This document shows, piece after piece, positions 36,207 through 44,855 of a DNA stretch of 64,000 bases. The notes beneath the pieces are model-generated. The model was not told where the DNA came from, made no database searches, and saw only the letters and a program-made list of their open reading frames with translations. Origin of the DNA: Pseudomonas sp. UBA4617 (GTDB lineage Bacteria > Pseudomonadota > Gammaproteobacteria > Pseudomonadales > Pseudomonadaceae). The first letter of the stretch is position 1. Every line of letters starts with the position of its first letter. The position numbers and the translations under genes were made by a program. The stretch spans positions 62,001 through 126,000 of the forward strand of contig NZ_DGIR01000022.1 of the NCBI RefSeq assembly GCF_002386445.1. Reading direction: 5' to 3'.

Positions 36207-36884
36207 ATGACTTTTTCCATCATCGGCCGCTGTCAGGAAACCGGGCAGCTAGGTATCGCCATCAGCTCGTCGAGCATCGCGGTGGGCGCCCGCTGCCCGT
36301 GGGTGCGGGCCGGCGTCGGCGCGGTGGCCACCCAGAACATCACCTTGCCGGCGCTCGGGCCGCAGATTCTCGATGTCCTGGAACAGGGCCAGTTGCCACC
36401 CGCCGCAGCGCTGGACAGGGTGCTGAGCGCCAATGGCTGGAGCGAATACCGCCAGGTGACGGTGATCGACAGCCATGGCCAGGTTGCGCTGTTCACCGGC
36501 AAGGAAGCCCTGGGCAAGCACCATGCCGTGGCCGGTGGGCAATGCGCGGCAGCCGGCAACCTGCTGGCTTCGCCCCAGGTGATCGAGGCGATGGTGCAGG
36601 CTTTCGAACAGGCTGCAGGGCACCTGGCCGATCGCCTGCTGGCGGCCATGCAGGCGGCGATGGCCGCTGGTGGCGAGGCCGGGCCGGTGCATTCGGCGGC
36701 ATTGAAAATTGCCGGCGAATTGACCTGGCCGCTGGTGGACCTGCGGGTGGACTGGGCCGATGCCGACCCGATCGGTGTGCTCGAGGGCCTGTGGCAGGCG
36801 TACCGGCCGCAGATGCAGGACTACGTGACCCGTGCGCTCAACCCCACTGCGGCGCCAAGCTACGGGGTACCAGGCGATGAGTGA
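36207..36884 (+). CDS. DUF1028 family protein (putative Ntn-type hydrolase)
   Basis: 225 aa, opening MTFSIIGRCQETGQLGIAIS and WVRAGVGAVATQN, the conserved N-terminal block of DUF1028. The family is predicted to be an Ntn-hydrolase with an N-terminal Thr2 nucleophile after Met removal, but no substrate is established. The ATG at 36207 follows AGGAA and puts Thr at position 2; the 12-codon longer frame would bury it. It overlaps the M20 gene by 8 bp, so the two are coupled. Confidence 0.82.
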   Translation: MTFSIIGRCQETGQLGIAISSSSIAVGARCPWVRAGVGAVATQNITLPALGPQILDVLEQGQLPPAAALDRVLSANGWSEYRQVTVIDSHGQVALFTGKEALGKHHAVAGGQCAAAGNLLASPQVIEAMVQAFEQAAGHLADRLLAAMQAAMAAGGEAGPVHSAALKIAGELTWPLVDLRVDWADADPIGVLEGLWQAYRPQMQDYVTRALNPTAAPSYGVPGDE

Positions 36885-38037
36885 AGATGCCAGCCGCGTG
36901 CTGCTGGCCCGGTTGATCGGTTTTGCCACGGTCAGCCGCGACTCCAACCTGGCGCTGATCGGTTTCATCCGCGATTACCTGGCCGGGCTGGGCGTGGAAA
37001 GCGAACTGTTTCATAACCCGGAGGGCACCAAGGCCAACCTGTTCGCCACCATCGGGCCCAGCGACGTTGGCGGCATAGTGCTGTCCGGGCATACCGATGT
37101 GGTGCCGGTGGACGGCCAGGCCTGGAGCGTCGAACCGTTTGCCCTGAGCGAGCGTGACGGCCGCCTGTATGGCCGCGGCACCGCCGACATGAAGGGCTTC
37201 ATCGCCTCGGTCCTGGCGGCTGTGCCTGCGTTGGTTGCGCAGCCGTTGCGTCTGCCGGTGCACCTGGCGTTTTCCTATGACGAGGAAGTCGGCTGCCTGG
37301 GCGTACGCTCGATGCTGGCTGCCCTTGAGCAGCGTCCGCACAAGCCCCGCTTGTGCCTGATTGGCGAACCCACCGAGCTCAAGCCGGTACTTGGGCACAA
37401 GGGCAAGCTGGCGATGCGCTGCCAGGTGCAGGGTGCGGCTTGTCACTCGGCCTATGCGCCGTACGGGGTGAATGCCATCGAATTTGCGGCGAAGCTGATC
37501 GGCAAGCTCGGCGATATCGGTGAGGCCCTGGCCCTGCCGGAACATCACGACACGCGCTTCGATCCACCGTTCTCTACGGTGCAGACCGGTGTGATCAAGG
37601 GGGGCAGGGCGCTGAACATCGTGCCGGCAGAGTGCGAGTTCGATTTCGAAGTACGCGCATTGCCAGGCTTTGCAGCGCAGGCAGTGGCCGACCAATTGCA
37701 GACCTATGCCGAGACCGAGCTGCTACCGCGCATGCGCAAGGTCGACGCGGCCAGCGCCATACGCCTGCAACCGTTGAGTGCCTATCCCGGGCTGGCGACA
37801 CCGGCAGACGGTGAGGCGGCGCAGTTGGTGGCGTTGCTCAGCGGCTCGGAGGCATTCGGTACGGTGGCGTTTGGCACCGAAGGCGGGTTGTTCGACCAGG
37901 CGGGCATCCCGACCGTGGTGTGCGGGCCCGGGAGCATGGAGCAGGGGCATAAGCCGGACGAGTTTGTCAGTGTCGAACAGTTGCGGGGCTGTGATGCCAT
38001 GTTGCTGAGGCTGGTGGATTACCTCAGGCAGGATTGA
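36877..38037 (+). CDS. M20 family deacylase (ArgE-like)
   Basis: Metal-dependent N-acyl-amino-acid deacylase, 386 aa, cytoplasmic. Zinc ligands and base: His72 in SGHTDVVPVDG, Asp104 in GRGTADMKG, Glu136-Glu137 in YDEEVG, GEPTEL, and a C-terminal His in GSMEQGHKPDEF. The annotation acetylornithine deacetylase is the nearest family, but the location with DUF1028 and opposite a monooxygenase/RidA operon suggests removal of an acyl or formyl group from a catabolic intermediate. True ArgE may be elsewhere. Confidence 0.87.
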   Translation: MSEDASRVLLARLIGFATVSRDSNLALIGFIRDYLAGLGVESELFHNPEGTKANLFATIGPSDVGGIVLSGHTDVVPVDGQAWSVEPFALSERDGRLYGRGTADMKGFIASVLAAVPALVAQPLRLPVHLAFSYDEEVGCLGVRSMLAALEQRPHKPRLCLIGEPTELKPVLGHKGKLAMRCQVQGAACHSAYAPYGVNAIEFAAKLIGKLGDIGEALALPEHHDTRFDPPFSTVQTGVIKGGRALNIVPAECEFDFEVRALPGFAAQAVADQLQTYAETELLPRMRKVDAASAIRLQPLSAYPGLATPADGEAAQLVALLSGSEAFGTVAFGTEGGLFDQAGIPTVVCGPGSMEQGHKPDEFVSVEQLRGCDAMLLRLVDYLRQD

Positions 38038-38048
38038 TTGCGCTGCGG

Positions 38049-38137
38049 CCCATTCGCGGGTAAACCCGCTCCCACAGGATCTCGTCAGTCTCAAGGCCTA
38101 TGCAGTACCTGTGGGAGCGGGTTCACCCGCGAATGGG
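38049..38137. repeat. REP inverted pair (BIME-like)
   Basis: Arms of 30 bp at 38049-38078 and 38108-38137 are reverse complements at 29 positions, each containing TTCGCGGGT and CCCGCTCCCACAGG. Lies between convergent M20 and OprB genes, the usual place for P. putida REP pairs. Confidence 0.88.
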
Positions 38138-38153
38138 CCCGCGGCCCCGGTAT

Positions 38154-39422
38154 TCAGAAGGTTGCCTTGACCTGCAGGCCAAGCACCAGCGCGTTGTCGA
38201 TGGCTTTCCCGGAGAATGCCCCTGGCTCGATGATGTACTGCATGTCCGGGCGCAGGTTCAGCCACGGCGTGGCCTGGTAGCCATAGCTCAGCTCGATCAG
38301 CTGCTCGGCGCTGTCGATATCGGGGAACGGCTGGCCAGCGTTGTATGCGGCATCCTCCAGTACGTCGCGGCTACGCGGGTTGGGCACGGCGCGGCCATAG
38401 CCCAGCGCCACGGTATCCTTCGGGCGCCCCTCGAACGGCTGGTACAGCACCACGCCGGCACCATACCAGCGGGTGAACGGCGAGGCGGCCTTGCTCGATG
38501 CCGAGTACTGGCCGAAGGCATGCAGGCTGCGGCCCGGCGAGCGTTGGTCATTCCACAGCGCCTGGTCGACCAGCAGGTAGTGGCCGCCGCGGCCTGACAC
38601 GTGTTCATCGCTGCCGATGCGCTTCACATCGGAGCTGTCGTAGTAGTAGCCCAGCTTGTACTCGCCAGGCAGCTCGTGCTGCAGCCTGTACACCAGCTCG
38701 ACCGGTACCACGGTGCCGGTGGTGTGCTTGGGCCCCAGGTGCCAGGCCCGGCTGGCGTTGCCGTTGCTCTCGGGGTCGACATTGAACGCTGCCACGCGCA
38801 CTTGCCAGGCTGGCGACAAGTCGTATTTCACCCGCACGCCCAAGTGCGCATTGGGGTAGTTGGTCCAGCCACTGCCGCTGGACATGTTCAGCGGGTGGCC
38901 GCAGAAACCGGCATTCATGAAGTTGCACAGGATGCCGCTGTCCAGGCCACCCAGGTCATTGCCCATGGCCATGTAGCCGAGCTTGACGTTCAGCGCCGGG
39001 GTCAACAGGGTGCGCTCGTAACTCAGTTCGGTGAGCCGGGTGTAGAGGCCACCGTAGTTTTCCTGGATCGGCAGGCGGTTGCCTACCAGGTCTTCCGAGG
39101 CGCTGTTGCCGCGGCGATCGTTGACGGTCAGCTGGACCTTTCCGCCATTGTCCAGGCCATACAGCTTCGACAGGTCGAACTGCACGCCCAGTTTCAGGTT
39201 TTGCGAATAGCGTGCCGAGCGGTGCAGGCCGCCATGGGCGTTGTAGGCGGTTTCGCCACTGTAGTCGCCTGTGAACTTGACGCCATCTGCTTCCAGTTGA
39301 TGGCGCAGGCCGCCCCAGTCGCCGCTAAGCGTGCTGCGGGTAGTCAGGTCGGCGTCGGCCAGGGCGGTGGTGCTGGCCAGGGCCAGCAGCAGGGTGGGGG
39401 TGATGCGGGTTACGCAGGGCAT
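38154..39422 (-). CDS. OprB-family carbohydrate-selective porin
   Basis: Outer-membrane porin of the OprB family, 422 aa. Signal peptide MPCVTRITPTLLLALASTTALA then DADLTTRSTLSGDWGG, where LxGDWGGxR is the family signature. Ends in the C-terminal Phe needed for barrel insertion. It starts at the ATG 39420-39422, 112 bp after the PQQ dehydrogenase on the same strand; a porin beside quinate dehydrogenase is also seen in Acinetobacter. It would admit the polyol or sugar oxidised in the periplasm. Confidence 0.87.
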   Translation of the reverse strand: MPCVTRITPTLLLALASTTALADADLTTRSTLSGDWGGLRHQLEADGVKFTGDYSGETAYNAHGGLHRSARYSQNLKLGVQFDLSKLYGLDNGGKVQLTVNDRRGNSASEDLVGNRLPIQENYGGLYTRLTELSYERTLLTPALNVKLGYMAMGNDLGGLDSGILCNFMNAGFCGHPLNMSSGSGWTNYPNAHLGVRVKYDLSPAWQVRVAAFNVDPESNGNASRAWHLGPKHTTGTVVPVELVYRLQHELPGEYKLGYYYDSSDVKRIGSDEHVSGRGGHYLLVDQALWNDQRSPGRSLHAFGQYSASSKAASPFTRWYGAGVVLYQPFEGRPKDTVALGYGRAVPNPRSRDVLEDAAYNAGQPFPDIDSAEQLIELSYGYQATPWLNLRPDMQYIIEPGAFSGKAIDNALVLGLQVKATF

Positions 39423-39463
39423 TACTGAATCTCGGTGTGTGTTCCAGGGGTATTTGCAAGCCA

Positions 39464-39507
39464 GCCCGCTTCCCACGAAGGCCGCTGGTGGCCCTGTGGG
39501 AGCGGGC
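39464..39507. repeat. Single REP element
   Basis: Inverted arms at 39464-39476 and 39496-39507 (GTGGGAGCGGGC) in the gap between the PQQ dehydrogenase and the porin gene. Confidence 0.65.
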
Positions 39508-39534
39508 GTGCCCCGCGAAGCAGGCGACGCGGTC

Positions 39535-41952
39535 TTAAGGCAGCGCGTAAGCCATCACGTAGTCGCCACGGTCAGTCGACTGGCGCGCGCCGCCAGCAGT
39601 GACCACCACGTATTGCTTGCCGGTTTTCGGCGAGACATAGGTCATCGGGCCTCCCTGGCTGCCCACGGGCAGGCGGGCTTTCCAGATCTCGTTGCCGTTG
39701 CTGCTGTCATAGGCACGCAGGTAGAAATCCTGGGTACCGGCGATGAACACCAGGCCACCTTGGGTCGACAGAGTGCCGCCGAGGGTCGGCAGGCCGATCT
39801 TGATCGGCAGGTGCATGCGGATGCCGAGCGGGCCGGTGTCCTCGACGGTACCGACCGGCACCTGCCAGGCCACCTGGCGGGTCTTCATGTCGATGGCGGT
39901 CAGGGTGCCGAATGGTGGCGCCTGGCACGGAATACCGGCTACCGACAGGAAGCGGTTCTTGTTCACCGCATACGGCGTGCCCTTGAGCGGTACGGCGCCC
40001 ATGCCGGTGTTCAGGGCCTCGCCCCCGGAGGCCGCGCTGCCCTTGTTCTGCGACGGAATCATCTGGATCCACAGGCCCAGGCGCATGTCATTGACGAAGA
40101 TGAAACCATGCACCGGGTCGGTGGAAATGCTGCCCCAGTTCATGCCGCCCAACGATCCCGGGAAGCTCAGCGACAGGTCGGTGCCTGGTGCGGTGTACAG
40201 GCCGTCATAACGCATCTTCTTGAAGTCGATACGGCACAGCAGCTGGTCATACGGGGTGGCGCCCCACATGTCCGATTCGGTCAGGGTCTGTGCGCCGATC
40301 TGTGGCATGCCCACCGACTTCGGCTGGGTCAGGGAATAGGGTTCGTTGGGAATGTTGCCGGGCTTGACCGGCACTTCGTCGACCTGGGTCAGCGGCTTGC
40401 CGGTGGCGCGGTCGAGCACGTAGATCTGCCCCGCCTTGGTGCCGATCACCACCGCCGGTACCGCCTGGCCGTCGTCCTTGGTGAAGTCGATCAGGCTCGG
40501 TTGCATCGGCAGGTCGAAGTCCCACAGGTCGTTGTGCACGGTCTGGAATACCCATTTCTGGTTGCCAGTGGTGGCGTCCAGGGCCAGCACCGAAGCGCCG
40601 TAGGTGTGGTCCAGCCGGGTGCGTTCGACGCCGTAGATATCGGTGGACGACGAGCCCATCGGCAGGAATACGGTGTTCATCGCCGGGTCGTAGGACATCG
40701 GTGCCCAGCTGTTCGGGGTGCTGCGCACGTAGGTCTTGTCGCCCTGTGGCGCCTGCCGGTCTTGCGGGTTGCCCGGGTCGAAGGCCCAGCGCATTTCACC
40801 GCTGAACACGTCGAAACCACGGATCACGCCGCCAGGCATGTCGGTCTGCACGTTATCGGCGACACGCCCGCCGACCACCACCGTGGTGCCGGCCATCAGC
40901 GGTGCAGAGGACAGCTGGTAGTAGGAGTCCGGTACGTTGCCCAGGCCGGCCATCAGGTTGACCTGGCCGTTGTTGCCGAAGCCCCGGCAGAACTCGCCAG
41001 TGTCGGCGTCTACGGCAATCAGGCGGCCATCGATGGTGTTGGTCAGCAGGCGACGCTGGCAGTTGGCACCGGCCGGCACGCTACCGAGGGTGACCGGCGT
41101 GCTGTTGGGCTGGGTTGGCTGGGCGATTGGCGCGCCGGCGTCGAAATAGGCCATGCCACGGCAGCGCTGCCAGACCTTGGACTGGGCGTTGATCTGGTTC
41201 TTCCACAACTCCTTGCCGGAGTCGGCGTCAAGCGCGATGAGATTGTTGTGTGGGGTGCAGATGAACACCTTGTTGCCAACCTGCAGTGGGGTCAGCTGGT
41301 CCTCGGCACCGTTGCCGTCGCTGATGGCCAAGTCACCGGTGTGGTAGGTCCAGGCCACCTGCAGCTTGCTGACGTTGTCGCGATTGATCTGGTCCAGCGC
41401 GGCGAAGCGGCTGCCGCCTTCGGTGTTGCCGTAGTGAGCCCAGTCCTTCTGCTGCTTGCCTGCTTCGACCGGGGTGATGCCCGGGCCTTTGCCGGCAGGG
41501 GCGACAGTGGGGTGGGCAACGAACATGTTGCCGACGGCGATGACCAGCGCCCCGGCCATGGCTGCGGCCACGCCATAGGCACCACGGCCGCTGCTGGCGC
41601 CGCTGGCACGCGCCAGCAGCGGATAGGCCAGTGCCACCACCATGCCGATGGCGCCGAACATGAACAGGCGCGAGAACAGTGGCCAGAACACCAGGCCCGC
41701 GTCGACCAGTGCCCAGATCGCGGTACCCACCAGGAACGCCGCGTACAGCCAGGCGCCAGCCGGCTTGCGACATGCGATGAGAGCGCCGGCGATGGCCATG
41801 GCCAGGCCGCCGATCAGGAAGTACCAGGAACCGCCCAGGCCGGCCAGCTTGACGCCGCCCGCCGCCAGGAGGAGGCCAAGCAGGGCGATGATCACGCCCA
41901 GGCCGACCAGGATGATGTGTGTGGCGCCGGAAGCGCGCGGTATTGCTTTCAT
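39535..41952 (-). CDS. quiA: Membrane-bound PQQ-dependent dehydrogenase, quinate type likely
   Basis: 805 aa. Five N-terminal membrane spans (about residues 12-140) are followed by an eight-bladed PQQ beta-propeller beginning near DWAHYGNTEGGSRFAAL, with TNTIDGRLIAVDADTG and the late WAFDPGNPQ block. It oxidises a sugar or cyclic polyol in the periplasm and passes electrons to ubiquinone. Membrane glucose dehydrogenase and quinate/shikimate dehydrogenase share length and topology. I favour quinate because P. putida, as I recall, has its glucose enzyme elsewhere and a quinate enzyme next to an OprB porin. Confidence is high for the family and moderate for quiA. Confidence 0.75.
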   Translation of the reverse strand: MKAIPRASGATHIILVGLGVIIALLGLLLAAGGVKLAGLGGSWYFLIGGLAMAIAGALIACRKPAGAWLYAAFLVGTAIWALVDAGLVFWPLFSRLFMFGAIGMVVALAYPLLARASGASSGRGAYGVAAAMAGALVIAVGNMFVAHPTVAPAGKGPGITPVEAGKQQKDWAHYGNTEGGSRFAALDQINRDNVSKLQVAWTYHTGDLAISDGNGAEDQLTPLQVGNKVFICTPHNNLIALDADSGKELWKNQINAQSKVWQRCRGMAYFDAGAPIAQPTQPNSTPVTLGSVPAGANCQRRLLTNTIDGRLIAVDADTGEFCRGFGNNGQVNLMAGLGNVPDSYYQLSSAPLMAGTTVVVGGRVADNVQTDMPGGVIRGFDVFSGEMRWAFDPGNPQDRQAPQGDKTYVRSTPNSWAPMSYDPAMNTVFLPMGSSSTDIYGVERTRLDHTYGASVLALDATTGNQKWVFQTVHNDLWDFDLPMQPSLIDFTKDDGQAVPAVVIGTKAGQIYVLDRATGKPLTQVDEVPVKPGNIPNEPYSLTQPKSVGMPQIGAQTLTESDMWGATPYDQLLCRIDFKKMRYDGLYTAPGTDLSLSFPGSLGGMNWGSISTDPVHGFIFVNDMRLGLWIQMIPSQNKGSAASGGEALNTGMGAVPLKGTPYAVNKNRFLSVAGIPCQAPPFGTLTAIDMKTRQVAWQVPVGTVEDTGPLGIRMHLPIKIGLPTLGGTLSTQGGLVFIAGTQDFYLRAYDSSNGNEIWKARLPVGSQGGPMTYVSPKTGKQYVVVTAGGARQSTDRGDYVMAYALP

Positions 41953-41993
41953 GCCAGGGATCTCAGCAGGTGGAATGCGCGCAGTTTAAACGC

Positions 41994-42013
41994 TTAGCTT
42001 GCTAATTAACAAG
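41994..42013. promoter_or_regulatory. Overlapping inverted repeats upstream of PQQ dehydrogenase
   Basis: TTAGCTTGCTAA (41994-42005, perfect 5-bp arms) overlaps CTTGCTAATTAACAAG (41998-42013, 14 of 16 symmetric). They lie 42-61 bp upstream of the start. A/T-rich repeats of this kind are typical of MarR/TetR/IclR sites. No regulator is adjacent on that side. Confidence 0.5.
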
Positions 42014-42114
42014 TTGGTACATAATTTACCGGGACTGATTGTCGCAGGGTCTAACTGGGCTGAGTGCCGCTAAAAGTATGGATCAGGTGATGAAAATGAC
42101 GAGAAAGAAACCGT

Positions 42115-42495
42115 TCATGCGGGCCAGGCCGGGAGGTCCTCCGGTTGCGCCGGCCACGGACTGCCATTGCTGTAGAAAACCACAAGCCAGATCGTCGCTG
42201 TGCCGGGGGCAGTCCATTCCACGCGATGGCGGTAATGCGGCGGGATGTCCAGAAAATCGCCCGCTGCCAGCAGGCGGGTGTACTGTTCATGTTCGAAGCG
42301 CAGGCCCGCGGCACCGCTGAGCAGGACCACCCATTCGCCTTCGGCCTGGTCGTACCAGAACCCGGGCGGGCTGGCCTGGCCAGTGGAGACGATACGTTCC
42401 ACGCGTACGCCCGGGCGGCTGAGCAGTTCATCGACACGTTCGGCGCTGGTGGCGGCGCAAGGGGGCAGGTCGGTCAAGAGGTTGTGCAAAGTCAT
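42115..42495 (-). CDS. Cupin domain protein
   Basis: Small beta-barrel protein, 126 aa, with a single cupin core: GEWVVLLSGAAGLRFE then GDFLDIPPHYRHRVEW. The second-motif His (His-Tyr-Arg-His) is kept; the first motif lacks the usual HxH, so metal binding is partial or absent. Divergent from the LysR gene, which may control it. Substrate unknown. Confidence 0.78.
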   Translation of the reverse strand: MTLHNLLTDLPPCAATSAERVDELLSRPGVRVERIVSTGQASPPGFWYDQAEGEWVVLLSGAAGLRFEHEQYTRLLAAGDFLDIPPHYRHRVEWTAPGTATIWLVVFYSNGSPWPAQPEDLPAWPA

Positions 42496-42612
42496 GGAGT
42501 GCCTCGCTCGAAGGGGACTGCTTCCACTATGGACGCGATTTCCAGGCGCCGCGCTTCTTGACCCGCCCGGTCGTTTGTAAGAACTTTCCGAGATTTGGAA
42601 GACGGGCAGCAA

Positions 42613-43518
42613 ATGGACAAACTCCTGGCGATGAAAATGTTCGTGGCCACCGTCGATGCCCAGGGCTTTTCGGCTGCCGCGCGCAGGCTTGGGCTGGCGA
42701 CCTCGTCGGTGACGCGCCTGGTCGATGCCCTGGAAACCGCGTTGGGCGCCACCTTGCTCAACCGCTCGACGCGCCAGGTCAGCCTGACCGAGGCCGGCGC
42801 GCGCTATTACGAGCGCGCCCGGGGCATTTTTGAAGCGCTGGACGAGGCCGATGCCAGCGTCGCCGACCGCGGCGAGGAGCCTGTTGGCGTGCTGCGCCTG
42901 TGCTTGCCGGTGGAATTCGGCAGGCGGGTCATCGCCCCGCACCTCGGGGCGTTCCTGGCGCAGCACCCGGCACTGGAACTGGACATCGACCTCAGCGACC
43001 GCCTGGATGACTTGCTCGATGGCCGCTACGACCTGTCGATCCGCCTGGGTGACCCTTCACCCAATGACGAGCTGGTGTGTCGCCAGTTGGGTCGCTTCGA
43101 GCGGTGGCTGGTGGCCAGCCCGGCTTACCTGGCCGGGCGTGAGGCACTGGAGCATCCACGGCAGTTGCTCGAGCACGCCTGCCTGCGCTTTCGCTACGGG
43201 CAGAAAGGCCGCCCCTGGCGTCTGGCCCGGGCGCAGGAGAGCCTGGAACTGGATGTGAGCGGGCCGTTGCGCAGTGCCAATGCCGACCTGTTGCGCGAAA
43301 CCGCGTTGGCCGGCAGCGGCATTGCGCTGCTGGCCGATTGGCTGGTGCACGAGGATGTCGCCGCGGGGCGCCTGCAGCGGGTGTTTGCGGACTGGCAAGC
43401 CAGCCCCGGGGCGGCCAACAGCAGTATCAACGCCCTGTACCTGCCCAACCACCGTGGCTCCAGGCGGGTGAATGCGTTCATGCACTTTTGCGAAGACTTG
43501 CTGACACCGCGTGGCTAG
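42613..43518 (+). CDS. LysR-family transcriptional regulator
   Basis: 301 aa. N-terminal winged helix (MKMFVATVDAQGFSAAARRL, residues about 8-65) and a periplasmic-binding-like effector domain from about residue 93. I chose ATG 42613 over a TTG six codons earlier because LysR proteins begin close to the helix-turn-helix. Divergent from the cupin gene across 117 bp; followed after 104 bp by the MFS gene, a plausible target. Confidence 0.88.
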   Translation: MDKLLAMKMFVATVDAQGFSAAARRLGLATSSVTRLVDALETALGATLLNRSTRQVSLTEAGARYYERARGIFEALDEADASVADRGEEPVGVLRLCLPVEFGRRVIAPHLGAFLAQHPALELDIDLSDRLDDLLDGRYDLSIRLGDPSPNDELVCRQLGRFERWLVASPAYLAGREALEHPRQLLEHACLRFRYGQKGRPWRLARAQESLELDVSGPLRSANADLLRETALAGSGIALLADWLVHEDVAAGRLQRVFADWQASPGAANSSINALYLPNHRGSRRVNAFMHFCEDLLTPRG

Positions 43519-43622
43519 CGTTGCGCAGCCCGCAAAAGCGCGTTGCGCCAGCGCCGGATTCCCGGCGTCAGCGTCGCTGGTTAAGGTGACAGCATATTCC
43601 ATCCGTTGCCGAGGAACCTCGC

Positions 43623-44822
43623 ATGAATCCCTCCCTTGCCGCCGCGCAGCCGGCAGTCACCGGCCTGAGCCGGACCCTGGTCGCACTGCTGGCGTTCTGC
43701 TGCGGCGCGATTGTCGCCAACATCTACTATGCCCAGCCCATCGTCGGGCTGATCGCCCCGGACCTTGGGCTGTCCACCGAACATGCCAGCCTGATCGTCT
43801 CGCTCACCCAGCTAGGCTACGCCTTGGGCCTGTTGTTGCTGGTGCCGCTGGCCGACCTGCTGGAAAACCGCCGGCTGATGGTGGCCACGGCGGTGCTCGC
43901 CGGGGTCAGCCTGCTGCTGGCGGGTACCAGCCGCAGTGACCAGGGCCAGCTGTTCCTCGGCTATGCGCTGCTGATCGGTTTCAGTTCGGTAGCGGTGCAG
44001 ATGCTCATCCCGCTGGCGGCGCACCTGGCGCCGGAGCAGCAGCGTGGACGCGTGGTCGGCAACATCATGGGCGGCCTGCTGCTGGGCATCCTGCTGGCGC
44101 GCCCGCTGTCGAGCGTGGTGGCCGACCACTTTGGCTGGCGCGCGGTGTTCATCGGTGCCGCCGGGGTCATGCTGGCGATCATCCTGTTGCTGGCGCTGAC
44201 CTTGCCGCAGCGTCGCCCCGAGCACAAGGCCAGCTATGCCGGCTTGATGCTGTCGCTGCTGACACTGCTGCGCCGCTACCCCTTGCTGCGCCAGCGCTCG
44301 CTGTACCAGGCGTTGATGTTCGCGGCGTTCAGCCTGTACTGGACCGCGGTGCCGATGGCCCTGGCCGGTGAGCATGGCTTGTCACAGAGCCAGATCGCCG
44401 TATTCGCCCTGGTGGGCGCGGTGGGTGCCGTTGCCGCCCCGCTGGCCGGTCGCCTCGCCGATGCCGGGCATGCCCGTGCTGGCTCGCTGCTGGCGCTGCT
44501 GCTGGCCCCGGCGGCCCTGCTACTGGGGCTGACAGCGCCGGGCTACAGCGTGATTGGTCTGGGCGTGACCGGGGTGCTGCTGGATTTCGCCGTGCAGATG
44601 AACATGGTGATCGGCCAGCGCGAGGTGTACGCGCTGGACCCGGCCAGCCGCGGGCGGCTCAACGCGGTGTACATGACCAGCATCTTCCTCGGCGGGGCGC
44701 TGGGCTCGGCGGTCGCCAGCGCAGTGTTCAGCCAGTTCGGCTGGCAGGGCGTGGCGTGGGTGGGGGCAGGGTTGCCGGGTGTAGCCTTGGTCATCTTCCT
44801 GGCCAAGGCCCGCCGCAACTGA
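43623..44822 (+). CDS. MFS transporter (drug or sugar efflux type)
   Basis: 399 aa with 12 spans, DHA1/SotB-like: N-terminal FCCGAIVANIYYAQPIVG, a short form of motif A around LADLLENRRLM, and a second half starting SLYQALMFAAFSLYWTA. Exporter orientation is likely by family. Preceded by GAGG at the right distance from the ATG. Substrate unknown. Converges with the LysE gene without a visible terminator. Confidence 0.85.
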   Translation: MNPSLAAAQPAVTGLSRTLVALLAFCCGAIVANIYYAQPIVGLIAPDLGLSTEHASLIVSLTQLGYALGLLLLVPLADLLENRRLMVATAVLAGVSLLLAGTSRSDQGQLFLGYALLIGFSSVAVQMLIPLAAHLAPEQQRGRVVGNIMGGLLLGILLARPLSSVVADHFGWRAVFIGAAGVMLAIILLLALTLPQRRPEHKASYAGLMLSLLTLLRRYPLLRQRSLYQALMFAAFSLYWTAVPMALAGEHGLSQSQIAVFALVGAVGAVAAPLAGRLADAGHARAGSLLALLLAPAALLLGLTAPGYSVIGLGVTGVLLDFAVQMNMVIGQREVYALDPASRGRLNAVYMTSIFLGGALGSAVASAVFSQFGWQGVAWVGAGLPGVALVIFLAKARRN

Positions 44823-44855
44823 AGGACGACGCGCCTGCTGCGCAAGCTGCCTGGC

